From Seriola aureovittata (taxonomy: Eukaryota > Chordata > Actinopteri > Carangiformes > Carangidae), in assembly GCF_021018895.1 (NCBI RefSeq), contig NC_079374.1:6593212-6657211 (forward strand): a stretch of DNA of 64,000 bases, written 5' to 3'. This document shows positions 13,376-27,170 of this stretch, one piece after another (positions within the stretch are counted from its first letter, which is position 1; each line of letters begins with the position of its first letter). Below the pieces are notes generated by a model. It worked only from the letters and a program-made list of their open reading frames with translations. It did no database searches and was not told the DNA's origin. Both the position numbers and the translations under genes were made by a program.

Positions 13376-14439
13376 GAGAGGCAAAGAATTTCTCTTCAGT
13401 TATCAATTCTGTAACTACAACATTTACATTTGTCCCACATTCCTGACATTATTAGCTTTGGTCATCATAAAACATGGCGTAAAAACTGATAAACACACTG
13501 AATTCCTGTGGCAACCTCAGTGGGAGAGCTGTTTAGTGATAACTCTTCACACAAGTGAGGAAGACAATGCAGCTGTGGCCAGAATACTTAATCTGTTTCA
13601 TTGAAAGAAGAGAAGGAGTTGTCCTGAACCATATATGGTCATAAACACATCACCTTGCTCATTTGTCATTACTCTGACAGCGTATATGTGTGCGTCTGTG
13701 TTATTTATCTCTATGCTGTACCTATTGGCCTGTAGAAATAATGAATATGTTCTTTATTTAAACACTCCCAGACGGATTTTATACAATAAGAACTATTCAA
13801 TCTAAATTCGAGCAGTCTAATCCCAGCTCTGTAGCTCATAAATACTCACACACACACACACACACTACAGTTTTACATCCCCACATATACACATGTAAAC
13901 ATATTTACTTGTATATACATCCAAGCAGGCACGCAGAGCTTCAAACAAATGCCTGTAAGAAAACTGCATACATACACTCTGACTAACACACCGCGGATTA
14001 GGGCAGCATTTCTTTAATGCAGCGTCCAGAGGCCAAACCTCACACACAGGCAATGAAAAACAGAAGTCTCAGATCTGGACAGAGTTTTGGGGGAATGAAG
14101 GGCAGAGTCTATTGGCAGCAGAAGAACTACAAACGGTCCCAGTGGGCACTCAGCTGAAATCCCTCTGCGATTGGCACAAAGCTGCGGTGGCACTGAGCCG
14201 TAGTCTGCTACCCGTCCGCTTCAAAGAAACTCCCTAAACAAAATGTCTCGGTATCAGTCACGCCCGCTCTGCTACGCCTCCAGATGACCTTGAGAGCATT
14301 CACAGTGAGCTGAACTTTTGCTAGAAGAAACTGGCCATACTAGTTGGAGTTTGCCGTTTAGTGGACGCTTTGCATCCAAAGATTTGAGGCTTACAATTAA
14401 GGTTTAATAAAATAACAATATTTGAATGTTCCAACTATT

Positions 14440-14890
14440 TTCAAAATTTCAAAGTTATGGCCTTTGTGAGTTTGCATAGCGAGTTTTGTTTGGTAAGAAA
14501 AAGCACTTTGGTTAAGGTTAGGGAAAGATGGTGGTTTTGGTTAAATGTAAATTAATATGTTCTGTCTGAGGTCAGTGTGAATGATTTCTGTATTAAACCA
14601 GACCACAACCTTTCCCTAACTTTAAGCAAGCGCTTAAAGAGAGAGTCATAACCATAAAAGTTTAAAAATACTGTTGTCACCACAAATGGATATTGTACTG
14701 CAAGAGCTAATATTTTAATGTGAAACAAATACGCTGTCGATGAACATTTTACTGATAAGTTCAGTTGCAACTTGCCAAAAAATGTAAATTAACAACATAT
14801 CATTATATTAATAGAAAATGGAATTTGGTCGCAATTATGTTTCCTACAAAATATGTTTTCTGTTGCTGTTTAGTTGATGTGATTAATACA
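14440..14890 (+). mobile_element. Dispersed repeat, copy B, with internal inverted repeat
   Basis: Holds the second copy of the block at 11590-11790, preceded by an imperfect inverted repeat: 14502-14543 (GGTTAAGGTTAGGGAAAG) against 14594-14634 (CTTTCCCTAACTTTAAGC). This suggests a foldback element. Non-coding. Confidence 0.6.
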
Positions 14891-17800
14891 GCGCTTGAGA
14901 TTCGCCATGGTTGGACCATTTAATGACGATAACTCTCAGCTGTTGGGTCATGAAGTCAGGGATATACCTGGATCCAGCAAGAACTAGTTTTTCCCACTGA
15001 GTCCAGCAACGAGTTCAACTGCTCTGTTCCACGGTGGAGATTGTGTACAAAACAATTTCTACTAAAACAGCAGAGCGAGTCATGCACCTTTTTACCTCTG
15101 AGCAACAAATTATAGGCCACAAAAGAGGGAGGGGCACAATAGCATGACAAAAAGATAAGTGAGGGAGGAGAGAGGAGGAGAAAAACATGTTCCTGTCTTT
15201 GGATGGCAACAGAAACTACTCACAGAGCCATGTCAGGTGCAGTAAAGCTCAGTGAAGAAGAACGAGCAGGGACTTTGTCCACGACCTGAATTACTCTGAG
15301 TGGTAAAGGTGTGTTAGCAGAGACAACAGTACTGCACTTACAGAAGACGTCAGGTTAATAAGACATTTACGAGAGGTTGTTCAGGCATCCGCAGATACAG
15401 CACATAACAGAATCACTGTTATTCACCAAGTGACTCAGAAGGGAAACATGCCATGCAGCTGCTTCAGGTCTGACCCCCTTCTTAACCCACCGTAGGTAAA
15501 CATTATTATAGAGAAGCTATGCAAATATCAATCCCAGTCCTGTTGCACTGATTTTATCTGGTGTGATGCTGCACTGCTTCTGTCTGAGAGAGACCGTTTC
15601 TTTCTGCTCGTCAGAGAGCTTACTGGGAACTACAGTAGTTACTGTGTATTTTCTCATGACTTGACTTTTCACCTCACCAGTTCAAGCTTTACGCATTTTA
15701 CCACACTGTTAAATACCTGAATGATGAGGAAGCTCTGCAGTATTTCTCTGTCCAGCTTCAAGTCAACCGAGCCTGAACCGTGTGGCCAATCCCAGCCAAG
15801 AAAACTGCAGCCATGAAGTCACAGATGGGAAGGACAGGAGCGGTGTGTGGGGGCAGGAATGGATCCTAACAGGGAAATAGAGCAGATGGAACTCAGCTAA
15901 ATGGAAAGGAGGGGGTCTCAACGAGAAATGAATAGGAAGAATTTGGCTGCACTCACTGAGGACTCTGAAATAGATACTGTAAAGATGAGGAAATAATCAA
16001 TACACCCAATAAAAGATAAATAAATATGCAGTATGGATAAAAGTAATGGTTAAAGCAGGACTATGTAACAGCAGCCTCTGCAGCGACACATGTTCATTAG
16101 AGGACGCTGGTGCATTAACTTCTGTTGGGCTCCGATTCTGAGCAGTAAAGGGTACAGGAAGCAGCGTCCCCCAAGAGGCTAACAGTTCATGTACAAAACA
16201 AAGCCTATCAACTGCTCAGACAACAAGCACAAAATCATCATCTCAGCATAAACCAGCATTCACACTGTCCACACATGTAAAGTCTAATCTGAGCTAATCT
16301 TACTGAAAACATGTGAACCTTCAGCAGTTGAGCGCTAAAAAGTAGATGCTAGGAGCTATGGTCTCTTCAACTCTGCCATGACGTCTGTGCTGAGAATACA
16401 GAGCTAGCTGAAGACCCCCATGGTTCATAATGGGTGACGTAGTGCGTGGGAGATCGTACCCACTCATCCCAAGTTGCATAGTGCAAGAAAAGGCGTTCGA
16501 GGCATGCAGTGAATGAAAGAAGCACCAGTCTCCCTACTGCAAGTCAGTGTACTATCAAAATGATCTTGAAGCTGTTATTTTAAGGTTAAATAGTTTCATA
16601 ATTTTGCTTTAAATCTTTGAAATGTCTCGCTACTGGTAGTGTGCTGACTTCACCGGACCTACTGACAGGAAAAAAGAGAACAAGCCAAAGCAATGACCCC
16701 TTCAGGATAATGGTTTTGTAAGAAAAAAGTACTACCTACTTTTATTTAATCAGTAGAATAAAAATTGGATAACAGTCATTTTGAAATCAGCTGGTGCGAA
16801 TGAAGAGGTGCTTGAGCTCATCAGATGTAGGGATACCATTACCTCCTCAGGTGCAGGAGATAAGGGTATTTTTACTCTCTGGGCTGATTCAGATTAAAAA
16901 TGTTGCGGTGACACGTCACAGAGTTCAGGCCAACAAGACGCCTGACGACTGTAACTTTAAACTGAATCTCTAAATTTCATTTATCTGATGTAAGAAAAAA
17001 ATAGTCTTGGGTGTGTTAACAGTGCAATATAAAAACTAAAAGTAGATACTGAGATTGAAAGCAATGAACCATGTTCCACTTTTATGTCATGTGTTATTTG
17101 CTTGGACAACAGGATTTTGGATAACATTAACACACTATAATATCATCAAATGAAAGCAGCTGGTGTTAATTTAAACACTAAATCTTGACTTAATTATCTA
17201 AATTATATCTAATATTCTGTTTGCTCTGTTTGTCTAGGCTTTTACTTTTATTTAGTATGAACCAAGGGACATTATCCCTGTTCATCCATCACCACCATCC
17301 TCTGTATTCGTCCAGTCTTCTCTCATTCTTTCTTCCTCCCTCCATTTACCCTCAGAGTTGTTGATCCTCACAAATACTGATGGAAAACTTGCCCATATGG
17401 TTTTTATTTGAGGGTGGTTTCTGTTGAAGTATTCGGCTCTGAGAAAATAATAACAACATTACAACCGAGATGACTAACACATTTCAGATATGCTTGGAAA
17501 TGATTCCTTCAGGGATTTAGTCCCACAACAAAGATGACTAACACTGTTCATCGCCATCTTTGAATGATTTGGTCCGTCACTCTTTCACCTGGTCTTGGCT
17601 CCCCGTTGACGTGAACACAGAGGACATGACTGACAACTACATCTTAAACTTGAAATATAAAGTGTAAAATTTATGATATGTTGAAGCAGTGAAAAATAAT
17701 TAAGCAACAAGTCAGTGGAAAAAGACATTAAACTCCAACCTCAATGACCTGGGTTTAACTCCCAACTTGCACCACAAGTTTTTTTAACTGGGAGGGGTTT

Positions 17801-19560
17801 TTTTTTTTCTTTTCGCTGTGACCGCAACTTAATTCTAACCTTCACCAAACTCTTTCAGTCCCTTGATCCAAAGTTTCAGTTGGCAAAAAGTAGAAAAGTT
17901 GCATTGGTCATAACCAGCCTTCAGAGTTGAGATTTTTTTTTTTTGGTACCTAAATCTACTTGTTATGTGATTATTATTATCTTTTCTGGTGGAATATAAT
18001 CTTCACCTTACGTGTCCAGTTGTGGTGTTCTAGGTCCGATCCATTTTGCAGCTTAGATATTGTATTTAAACGAGACTAAGTCATTAAAAAAAGAAAAAAA
18101 AGAAAACATGCACAAAAATGGAATAAAAGAATAGTTTTTGTTTGACAAGGTTTCAAACATGTTTTGTTTCAGTCAAAACCTGAAAACAACAAATGCTTTT
18201 TTACTTTATGCAAACGCGTATAATGCTGTTTTTCTTTGTTGCCAGTTTCAGATTTCAGATTAATTCATGGAAAGGATAAAAATGATGAAATTTTCCAGTA
18301 AACACACATCTGGAAAACATAAACCCAGTCAGAGCAAATTAAAAAAAACAACAACAACAAAAACATTATCGAAGGGAGAAATGTACTGAGAGCGCCCGGT
18401 CCAAGACTTCCAAATGTCAAATGTTACAACATTTTACAACTTGTATTGATCACTTTCAATCAATCAAGTACAAAACTGTTTAAGTATTTCGCATCAATTC
18501 CTAGTTCAGTCACAAGTCACGTCTAAGTCAATTCAGCCAAGTCTGAAGTTCTTGAGGCAAAGTCCATCTCAGGTCACAACTTTATAAGCAAACTACATGA
18601 CAGTTCCAAGTATTTCAGATTTGAATCCTCACCATTAAAATTATAGGGAATGAGACCAAGGCCGGTTTCGCAAAGATACACTTCGACTATGGCTTAGGTC
18701 AAACTAACAGATCACATTCATCCGCTGCACGAGGCTGTCTAGTTCTTAACTGTCTGAAGTGAGACTAATGTGCCATGAATTCAAGGCAAATTAAAACCTT
18801 TTTCATACTAATAGAAAAGAAAAGGAGCTGAGACAAGTTGCTGTGGCAGAGCTCAGTACTTCTACTAACTCATCGGTGTTCTTGCAGTCCATGATTGTCA
18901 ATTGCCGAAAGTCCCGTCTTTACTGTTCAGTACGTTGTCTAGTGTATTTACTCAGTCGTAAGGTTTATACTCTTTCCTGACTGTCAGAGATTTCTCTGTA
19001 AGTTGGTGGAAACAATCTTTATGTGTGGTTTGTCTAGTCTTTGCAGGTCTCAGCCAGTGTTCAAGTTTTGTTCAGGTGTTGTCGGAACAAGTCTTAAGTC
19101 AGGTGTCAAGTCCTTCAGTGCCAGTACAAGGAAAGTCTTCAAAAGCAAACTGCAAGATGGTTACTGTTTTTTTTCTATTGAAAGCATTGTTAGCATCTTT
19201 AATAGTATTTTTTTTACATAATTGACACCAAGTAGCTCCGATGATTAAGTCAAAACTCAGGCCTTCAACATACTTTCTGTCAAGGCGAGTCTTTGGAGAG
19301 GCAAGAACTTTCCCAAACACATCACCACTAGACTGTGGGAGGCCAAAACCGTGCTGACATCATGAGGACCAACCGCTGTGTAACTCTACTGTATGATGAA
19401 TCAGTGGGCAGGTTCATCCTGCCAGCCTTCAGTTGTTACATCCTTTAAAAGGAGGCAGCCATGAAGCTTGTTTCAGAGTCTGAAAAGTGAACACTGTCAC
19501 CCTTAGAGGATAGAAGATGTTAACAGTCAGAGGTTGTTCTGTTCTTTGGCCATAAAGGAA
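14891..19560. other. Non-coding DNA, no gene recognised
   Basis: AT-rich with poly-T/A runs (17800-17810, 17932-17944). Two zones rich in degenerate AAGTC/CAAGT words (about 18440-18620 and 18990-19150) suggest decayed repeats. No exon with supporting splice sites or family similarity seen. Confidence 0.5.
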
Positions 19561-19680
19561 AAAAAAAAAAAAAAATCACATACGGTATCATTCAAGCACA
19601 TCATGAAGTGACTTTTTCTTTCAGTTCCCTGTGGATCAAATGGTTTTGCAGAAACATCTGTGGTATGTTAGGGACTTTAT

Positions 19681-19682
<2 letters not shown>

Positions 19683-19734
<52 letters not shown>

Positions 19735-19745
19735 CCTCTCTCCCT
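19683..19745 (+). repeat. (CT)n microsatellite
   Basis: About 23 CT units followed by an interrupted CT-rich tail. Confidence 0.95.
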
Positions 19746-21602
19746 CTGGTTTTCTATCTCTTTCTCCCTCTCCACCCCTCACCCCACCGCCTTTTCCAGA
19801 ATGGCCTGTATTTTGGGTGTGTTTCCGAAGTATATATATAGCCGCATACGTCTCCAAGCCACTAATCAACATAACCACAATCCCAGACTTCTCCAGGAAA
19901 CCCAGCATGTGGTAGCGCCACTGACAGGCCTCTGATTGGTTAAAAGAGCATAAAAATAACCTTCAGATTGGTAGAGCTAAGGTACTTTTCAAGGGAGGAA
20001 CAGCTATCTCCTGAGAGTAACATTATGGGTTCAAATGGGGACTGAAAAGCAGTTAGAGAAGACATCAGTCCTGAAGAAGATCAAGTATATTCCATTTAAA
20101 AACATGACATCCATTCTGTCAAACAAGACAACCATGACTTTAACTTAAAATAACAAATCAAAATTCTTCTTCAGCTATTTTTTTAGAAAATCTGATTGAT
20201 GAAATTAAGTTTTTTTTAAAAATAATATTGATGTCTATGTCAGGGAAATAAAGTCCTAGTCTATGTTTTTATGTACCGCAGCAGCGGCAATAAAATCATC
20301 TCACTCCAAAGCCGTCTCCAACAGTGAGCTGTTTCAGTGACGGAGATGGGACCACAGCGTGAATGAACAATGTAAGATGATTTAAGGAGTGACACTGTGT
20401 GACTCATTTGGTGTGAATCACTGTTGAGCTGGAGCCTCAGAGATGTGGTCAACAGCCACATCATTCAGACACAAACAAAAGAGGATTTGACTATTGAAGG
20501 GGTAAGGGGGTGGGAGGCTGCGGCCAACTGTAGCCACCAGGCTATGCTTAGAGCATATTCACTCATTATTATTTAGCAGCGGATGAAATAAAAACGTTCA
20601 TCAATGTGCCATCAAGAGCAACATATTCATTGTGTTAACACACACTTAAGAAACTTGTTGCATTACTGCAGTAAGTTTTTTAAAAATAATGTTAATAATA
20701 ATGTTTCCGTAGTAATTAAACTCAATTCATTTTAATGACTACACAGTTTGTAATATTATGGTTGTTGTTGAGCACAGCTGAATACAGGTATCTGCTGGAG
20801 AAACCTCACTTTTTGGACACAGTTGACTGACATCTCTGACGTGGATTCTACCTGAGCACATGAGATAAACTTCTGACGGGGGAAACAACCACACGGCAAC
20901 CCGGCTTCTCGTATGCTTGTCAATCTTCAATCGATCGATCCGTCTATGCAAAGGATAATTTCCATTCATTTATTTGGTGTTAAACTTAAAATGCATAGTC
21001 TAAATCTGACTAACTGTAGCCAGTTGATGACAAAAGCCTTCACTGAAGGGCACAGCTAATACTGTAAGTAATGAATTACAATTTTGTGAGTGGAGTCTAC
21101 GGGTGACCGATCTCATAACGAACAACAACGAACATTAGTTATTAAGACTATGTTAATGAGTGAATGCATAGAAAATTGACCCAAAAACTGAGGAAAGTAA
21201 CTACAAGCCACAGTAAAGTCTGTAAAAGTGTATCTGTGTCCTGAGAGGTAATGTATGATTAGCTTTATTAGCTTGTTTTCCTCTGACAGACTGCTCTGCT
21301 GCTTATCAACAATAAATACCAGATCACCTTTAATTTCCAGAGCAACGGCCAGAAGAGCCGCACGTTATGTCTCATTATGAGCCATTAACACTCTTGTTTG
21401 TTGTTCTGACAGTGTTTGTGTTGAATGTTTGTGTTTCTGTAATGATTACGAGAATCTTGTTCTGGGCGTTCACTACATAAATAATTGCCCACTTTTCCAC
21501 AATGCCACAGATGTTCCCTCCGACTATGTGCTCAACAAATATAACATAGTATTAGCAGAGCTGTGACGTCCGAGCATTCCTCTCTGCATTTTTATAGCTT
21601 TG

Positions 21603-21605
<3 letters not shown>
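19746..21605. other. Non-coding DNA, no gene recognised
   Basis: No repeat family or coding exon identified. A segment at 21300-21420 with CTCATTATGAGCCATTAACA is enhancer-like in composition. Confidence 0.45.

Positions 21606-21647
<42 letters not shown>
21606..21647 (+). repeat. (GT)n microsatellite
   Basis: About 20 GT units, ending in a GGGTTAGGGTTAG telomere-like stub of two units. Confidence 0.95.
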
Positions 21648-21649
<2 letters not shown>

Positions 21650-22499
21650 TAGGGTTAGTGCTCTTGACACTTGCTCCAGATACTTCAGTCCCTACCCAGG
21701 TTCACTGTCGTTGCTGTTTTCACACCAGTCCCTTCAACCTGTGGATGGACTGTGGTAAATGTATCTATGACAAGATTTTACGTTCCCTACATCACATTAG
21801 TGAGCATGTTCTGCAGACACTTTATCTCTCACTTAATGTTGTAGGGCTGAACAATTTACTGAATAAGTATCAAAACAGACATTTAGAACTGATTTAATCT
21901 TGCTCATGTTCATTAATTTGGTTAATTCAATGCGTGCGTTCATGAATTGTCCTCTTAAAAAAAATACTACCTTGTGTTCAGTCACATGCCTTCGCCCTGT
22001 CTGAGTTCACTCAAAGTGAAGCTGGCGATATGGATGATACGACCACAAACACAGAGTCTCTGGTTTCCACACTACTCTGGAGTTTTTGAGCCCCTTAAAA
22101 TAGAGAGAGAAACGCTGCTGGCTCCTGTGTGAAAACTTCAGGGCTGTGCTGGAGCCTGGATGGGCATAAACAGAGAGTTTTGGCCTCGCCTTGGGTCTTA
22201 TCAGTCACAACTACCAGACAGTGGTGAATGCAACACGGATAGCAACCAAAGGTAACACCACCAATTTGTTTAATCACCCGGAGCACAATCACGTTGCCAA
22301 ATATGACGAGTGAAAGCCAAAAAAAAAAAGAGAGAGACACTGATAAGCGCCAAAGTAATCATTCATTAATCGTACTCGAGGAAAAACGTTTGAAATTATC
22401 CTGAAGTCCATAATAATGCGGAATTTCACTAGATGTTCTGTGCTGAGCTCTCAGTACAAGCTTTCGTGCAACAAGGGTGAAGTGCAGTGATGATACTCA

Positions 22500-22655
22500 T
22501 GGGGAGGAGGGGAGATTTTATATAAATAGATCAGCAAATTAAGACTAATATCATTAATGTGTCATTAAGACCGAGCCTCTGGAGGGGCTGGTTTCTATTC
22601 ATACCTGTATGAGATAAATTAGCAGCCCCTTGAAATTAGTTCTAATTGTGTATAC
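22500..22655. promoter_or_regulatory. Possible conserved non-coding element
   Basis: Dense ATTA/TAAT cores (AGACTAATATCATTAATG, GATAAATTAGCAG, GAAATTAGTTCTAATTG) around a GC-richer core with no repeat or ORF. Enhancer-like; inference only. Confidence 0.22.
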
Positions 22656-24085
22656 ATCACAGTAAACATCAGGTCGGCCGGGGCGACAACCAGTCAAACA
22701 CATTCAAATTCAACGCTGGTGTGCAGAATGTTTAGACAGTTACCATACACAGAGGACGTGCACAAACGCAGCAGCAGTGGCAGCCGACCCTTCTATCTCT
22801 TTCCCATTGAGCCTTGCTGGACGGTGACCAGCAGATGTTCCTCGTACATCTCACTGTACGTCCTTCTCTCTGTTGTTGTCTCAGTCAGAACTCTCAGCAT
22901 CCACGGGCCAAAGATAGACACAGATGACAGGGTACAGTATCCTCCCATGCCCTCTTTCACATCCCAGTTACATAAACCCCGTGCCCTCTAAGAAACCCTA
23001 CCATAGTTGGCTGAGCAGGGATCGCAATCAGACATACATCCTGCCATTACACAACCGTCCAGCTTGGCAGGGGCAGCTGAGAGAAGCCCTCAGCCAGGCT
23101 CAGGCATATCAAGATACTCTTCCCTCCTTCACTAAATGAAATCTGAAGGCCAGGGCTCAGCGGCTGAAGCTCGCTCAGAGGGGGAGAGGAGTTAGCTGAG
23201 GACTTAGACCTCCACCTATCTCACATCTCACAGCATCCCCTCAACATTAAAGATTATGCATATGTCATCACATTACTGTATGTCATCAGATTCACCTGTT
23301 ATGCATTTATGAGATTTGCTAACACAAACTACGACTCTTTCACTTCCAAGTCAAATACTTTGTTTTGCACGGCCTCATTTCCCACAACAAAAAGTGATGC
23401 TCAAATGTTGCTTGGATTGCTATCACAACACACAAAGAGGGGTTATAACAAAGTGTGATAAATTACTTTGTCCATAAGGACCAGGGCTTTTGATATGTTG
23501 ATCAATAGTAGGCCGGACACTGTCGTTCCAATGGGACTGATACGTTTCCTGACCCTGTTTGTCTATGAGTTATTTCTATATACAGAAGGTGAAACAGTTG
23601 AGACACACAAACTGTTTATTCTGAAACTATGCGTCATATAAAACTCATTGCTTATACAGTATGTGGAAAAATGTAACATACAGTATATTGCCAACAATTC
23701 CCTGATCGGGTCGTGACCTTAAATTGTCCAATTTTCTGTCTTGATTCAGGATAGCAAAAAAACTATTTATGTAATCCTCGCTTCATGCCAGCAGCCCTAC
23801 GGTGCATAACTGAAACTAAAGATCAGAAAAGACATCCGAGATCACATCACACGCAGGTAAAGTGACTGTTGTGGAGGCATGTTTTCACATCAGAGAAGGT
23901 ATTTGGGATCAAACATGGATTTCAGCTACAGCCCAGTGGCTCTAATGTCTTAGTGTAAAAGTTATTTTGAGTGTAGATAGTTGGGTTCAATTGTTGCAAT
24001 AACATCGCCAGCGTTAAGTTTGATTCCAAACAGGGCTGACCATATTAAAACATGTATCCATTCACAGGACTGTAAGGCACCTCGG
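22656..24085. other. Non-coding DNA, no gene recognised
   Basis: Short ORFs (for example 22719-22991) lack splice context or family similarity. Nothing else identified. Confidence 0.45.
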
Positions 24086-24090
24086 ATAAA

Positions 24091-24289
24091 GGTGTCCAAA
24101 CTAAAGGTATGTGTTATGTGTTTCTCGTGTTGTGTAATGCTGTTATGAAGCACTTGTGGACAGAAAGCTGAAAAACATTCTTTGGGTTAAGGTGTCCACA
24201 AAATGGCATGTGTTACGTGTTTCTCATGTTGTGTAATTTTATTATGAAAGGCTTGTGGACAGCAAACACAAAAGCATTCTTTGGGTTTA
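24091..24289 (+). repeat. Tandem duplication of a ~100-bp unit
   Basis: Units 24091-24190 and 24191-24289 both begin GGTGTCCA, share TGTTGTGTAAT, CTTGTGGACAG and end in CATTCTTTGGGTT; about 80% alike. Confidence 0.85.
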
Positions 24290-24859
24290 CCAGACCTGTG
24301 GAGGGGAGCTGAGGAGTCAGTGTAGACCGGTGGTGGGCCCACTACAAGTCACCTTCCTGTGATATTGATCTGCTTCACCACTTCAGTGATTTCCCATGGA
24401 TGGATGCAGTTTATAGCATTCTTCATGTATGTGTAAAGTAAGTGAACCGTAAAAACAAGAGCTGAAAGCTTGGAAAAGACGGGTTACAATTACTGTGGCG
24501 TAAATGTGTAAATATTAGCTTTCTATGAAGAAGTGGTTTGTTAAAAAATGCCATTGCATGTACAGTGGTACTGATATGCACTGCTCTTTCACCGCTCAAC
24601 CGAGCACAAGCAGCGGTGGTGGGCGGGGCACGAGGAAGTAAGTGTAGATGTGCTTCAGGCCCCTTTTCAGATTTTTGCATACTTTCAAATGTGTTTGGAG
24701 GGGACCTTTAAGTATAATTCACTTGCTTGACCACTAAAACTTATTTTTGGAACTTATGTTATGGCTCATGATACTAAAGAGATTTCCTTTTTACTGCTGT
24801 TTTTTCATCGGATGGCACTACAGAAGGTTTTCTAGAAACCAATTTACACATTACTGAAC

Positions 24860-24905
24860 TCTTCTGAATTTCCCCAAGGGGATGAATAAAGCATTTATCT
24901 ATCTG
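24860..24905 (+). mobile_element. 3' tail of a LINE/SINE retroposon
   Basis: CCCCAAGGGGATGAATAAAG followed by CATTTATCTATCTGG is the typical 3' end of a widespread fish retroposon tail; body not recognisable. Confidence 0.5.
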
Positions 24906-25074
24906 GTGAATGTGAAAGCATAATGTATGATTCACATCATTTTCATAGTCATCACTGAACTGTTCAGTTCCACTTTCGCACTGTACGAAAGCATCTGCAC
25001 TCTTAACGCTCTTTGAGTCAGCATTTAGAGTGTACTTTTAATTTGTTTGGTATAATTTAGAGAGAAACACTTCA

Positions 25075-25150
25075 GCCCTGTTCAGACCTGGCATTAACAG
25101 TCGTCTCGGGTGATCCAAACACAAGTGGACAACTTGTGGCTTGACCAGAA
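25075..25150 (+). repeat. Interspersed repeat fragment
   Basis: CAGACCTGGCATTAACAG and GGGTGATCCAAACACAAGTG are recalled from an abundant fish repeat; only a fragment is present. Confidence 0.4.
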
Positions 25151-26955
25151 AGATACAAAAAAGTTTTTTATAAAGCTTGACTGCCACCAGAGCTGGATCA
25201 AGCTGTGTGCGTGTGTGTGTGAGATAGATTGATTGTTGATAAGATTGTGTGTGCAGGTGAGCACTGCAGGCTGTTTTGACTTGACCCGAAAACATGATGC
25301 ATACACACACACAAAAAATCAGCTCCTAAAATAAACCTCGGGGCAAATGGAACAGACACAAAATAGGGGATGTGAGGTAGCCATCAGGGAGTTAGTGAGA
25401 AGTTTGTTTTCTTCTACCTTGTTTTTATTGATTCCTTTTTAAAATGTAATGCACCTAATGCAGGACTTATACCTGTGAATGTTTTTCCTTTATTCAATGT
25501 TTATTTCAATAAAAGACTTGAGAGAAAATTCCACACCTGATCCGTCAGTGTTTTAATAAAACTGTTAATGTTATTTAGACCTTGCTTTTCCAACATGTCT
25601 GCTGTAAAATAAAAAAGGTCTTTTGGCAAAAAATCTGAGCAGGTCAAACAGCTGAATTTCTTTTTTTAGACGGTTTATAAGAAGGGCGTGACAGCAAAGC
25701 TTTTTTCCTGCCTTTGCGTAAGTGAAAGTGAAGGTTACAGTATGTGAGAACTGCTTTACTGGTTGTCCAGCGTGTGAAGTTAAAATGTCTCATTTCCTTT
25801 TCCTTTCCTATCTGGTTATAAGAAAGTTGACTAAGAGAAACAGAAACACGATTTCCAGTCATACAATTTGTATGACAGTCGACCAGACTTATCTCTTTTT
25901 AGAAGTAAGCTGTAGCCATCAAATCTTTTTTTTATATATTTCAACCAGTGAGATGTAATCACAGTAATTGCTCTCTCGTTCTGTCTCTGTCTCACATCAA
26001 AGCATTTGTAGAGGAGGGTATTAAGCTTATCACCTTCTGCAGTAATAATTACAAATCTTACAAAACTTACCACCACACACATAAAAGCTGATGTAAATCC
26101 TTTTGTATTCACACTTAAAGTCACAAATGATCAGAATGACACACAAAGCGAATGGAAGCAGACAGAGCTGAAAAGAAGAGATGGAAAGAGTCAGAGAGAT
26201 GAGTTAGCTGTTTCGTGCTTTTTGTGTTTGTTGAGTTGATAACCAGATGGTGGATGTGGCATTTATTTGGGTCAGTGATGTTTCACATTTCCTAAATGCC
26301 CTACAGAGGGAAACCTCAGCCACCACTTGTCTGAATCCAAAGAACTTAAAAGTCTGTAAGAAATTAAGAGCTGTCCAATAAATCACTGTGCAAAGCAAAC
26401 GCCACTTTGAGAATCACAGGAAATTAGCAAATTACACAGAAATGTGAATCCTTTACTGAGCCGTTACTGGGGTTTTAATAAGCTAACAGACGCATTTTAA
26501 GCAACAACACAAAAATGTGTAAACCATCAACAACAGAAGAAAAGGTCTTATGTGTATTTCCAGTGCATGATTCTGCTGTGGGATGTGACTGCAGGGCTTC
26601 TGTCTCATCTGTAGACTAATGCACTGTATTTTGCATTGATACAGGGCTGGGTTAAGAAACTCTGAATTGTGGTTAGTGGTGTGCAGATTTAAAGAAGGGG
26701 AGCACATTCAGGAGATTAGTAAAAATATGTCCAGTATCAAGTTAAGCCCTTCTTCTTGGCAACAAGAAACTGCACATTATTAAATAGTTATGTTGTTTAT
26801 TCACTTCGAAATGAACAACTTTAAACATTCTTATATAAAATAACATCATCAAAGGTATTATTAAAACTTCAAATATCCTACAGCCATGATGATATAAAAC
26901 AACAGGGGTCTAGACACTGACTTGTAAAAGGCCTCATACCCTTCCAAGACCACCC
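25151..26955. other. Non-coding DNA, no gene recognised
   Basis: A short imperfect GT/CA tract at 25203-25222 and AT-rich sequence. No supportable exon. Confidence 0.45.
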
Positions 26956-26959
26956 GAAC

Positions 26960-27170
26960 TTTGTGGTTATTTTTTACCTCCCTTCTCATCTCTTTGTGGT
27001 CATTTTGTCTCTTTGTGGTTGTTTTTTGTCTTTTTGTGGTCAGTTTGTCTGTCTGTGGTCATTTGGTTTGTCTGTAGTCAATTTTGTTTTCTCTTTGTGG
27101 TCATTCTTTGTCTCTTTGTTACTAATTTGTCTCTCTGTGGTCATTTTGTGTCTCTTTGTGGCATTTTTTC
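26960..27170 (+). repeat. Degenerate minisatellite, unit about 20-24 bp
   Basis: Around nine variants of TTTGTCTCTTTGTGGTCAT in tandem. The ORFs here (LSVVILCL-type repeats) are translations of the array, not membrane proteins. Confidence 0.85.

Noticed and set aside
21640..21660. Telomere-like GGGTTAGGGTTAG
   Set aside because: Only two units at the end of a GT microsatellite; not an interstitial telomere array.
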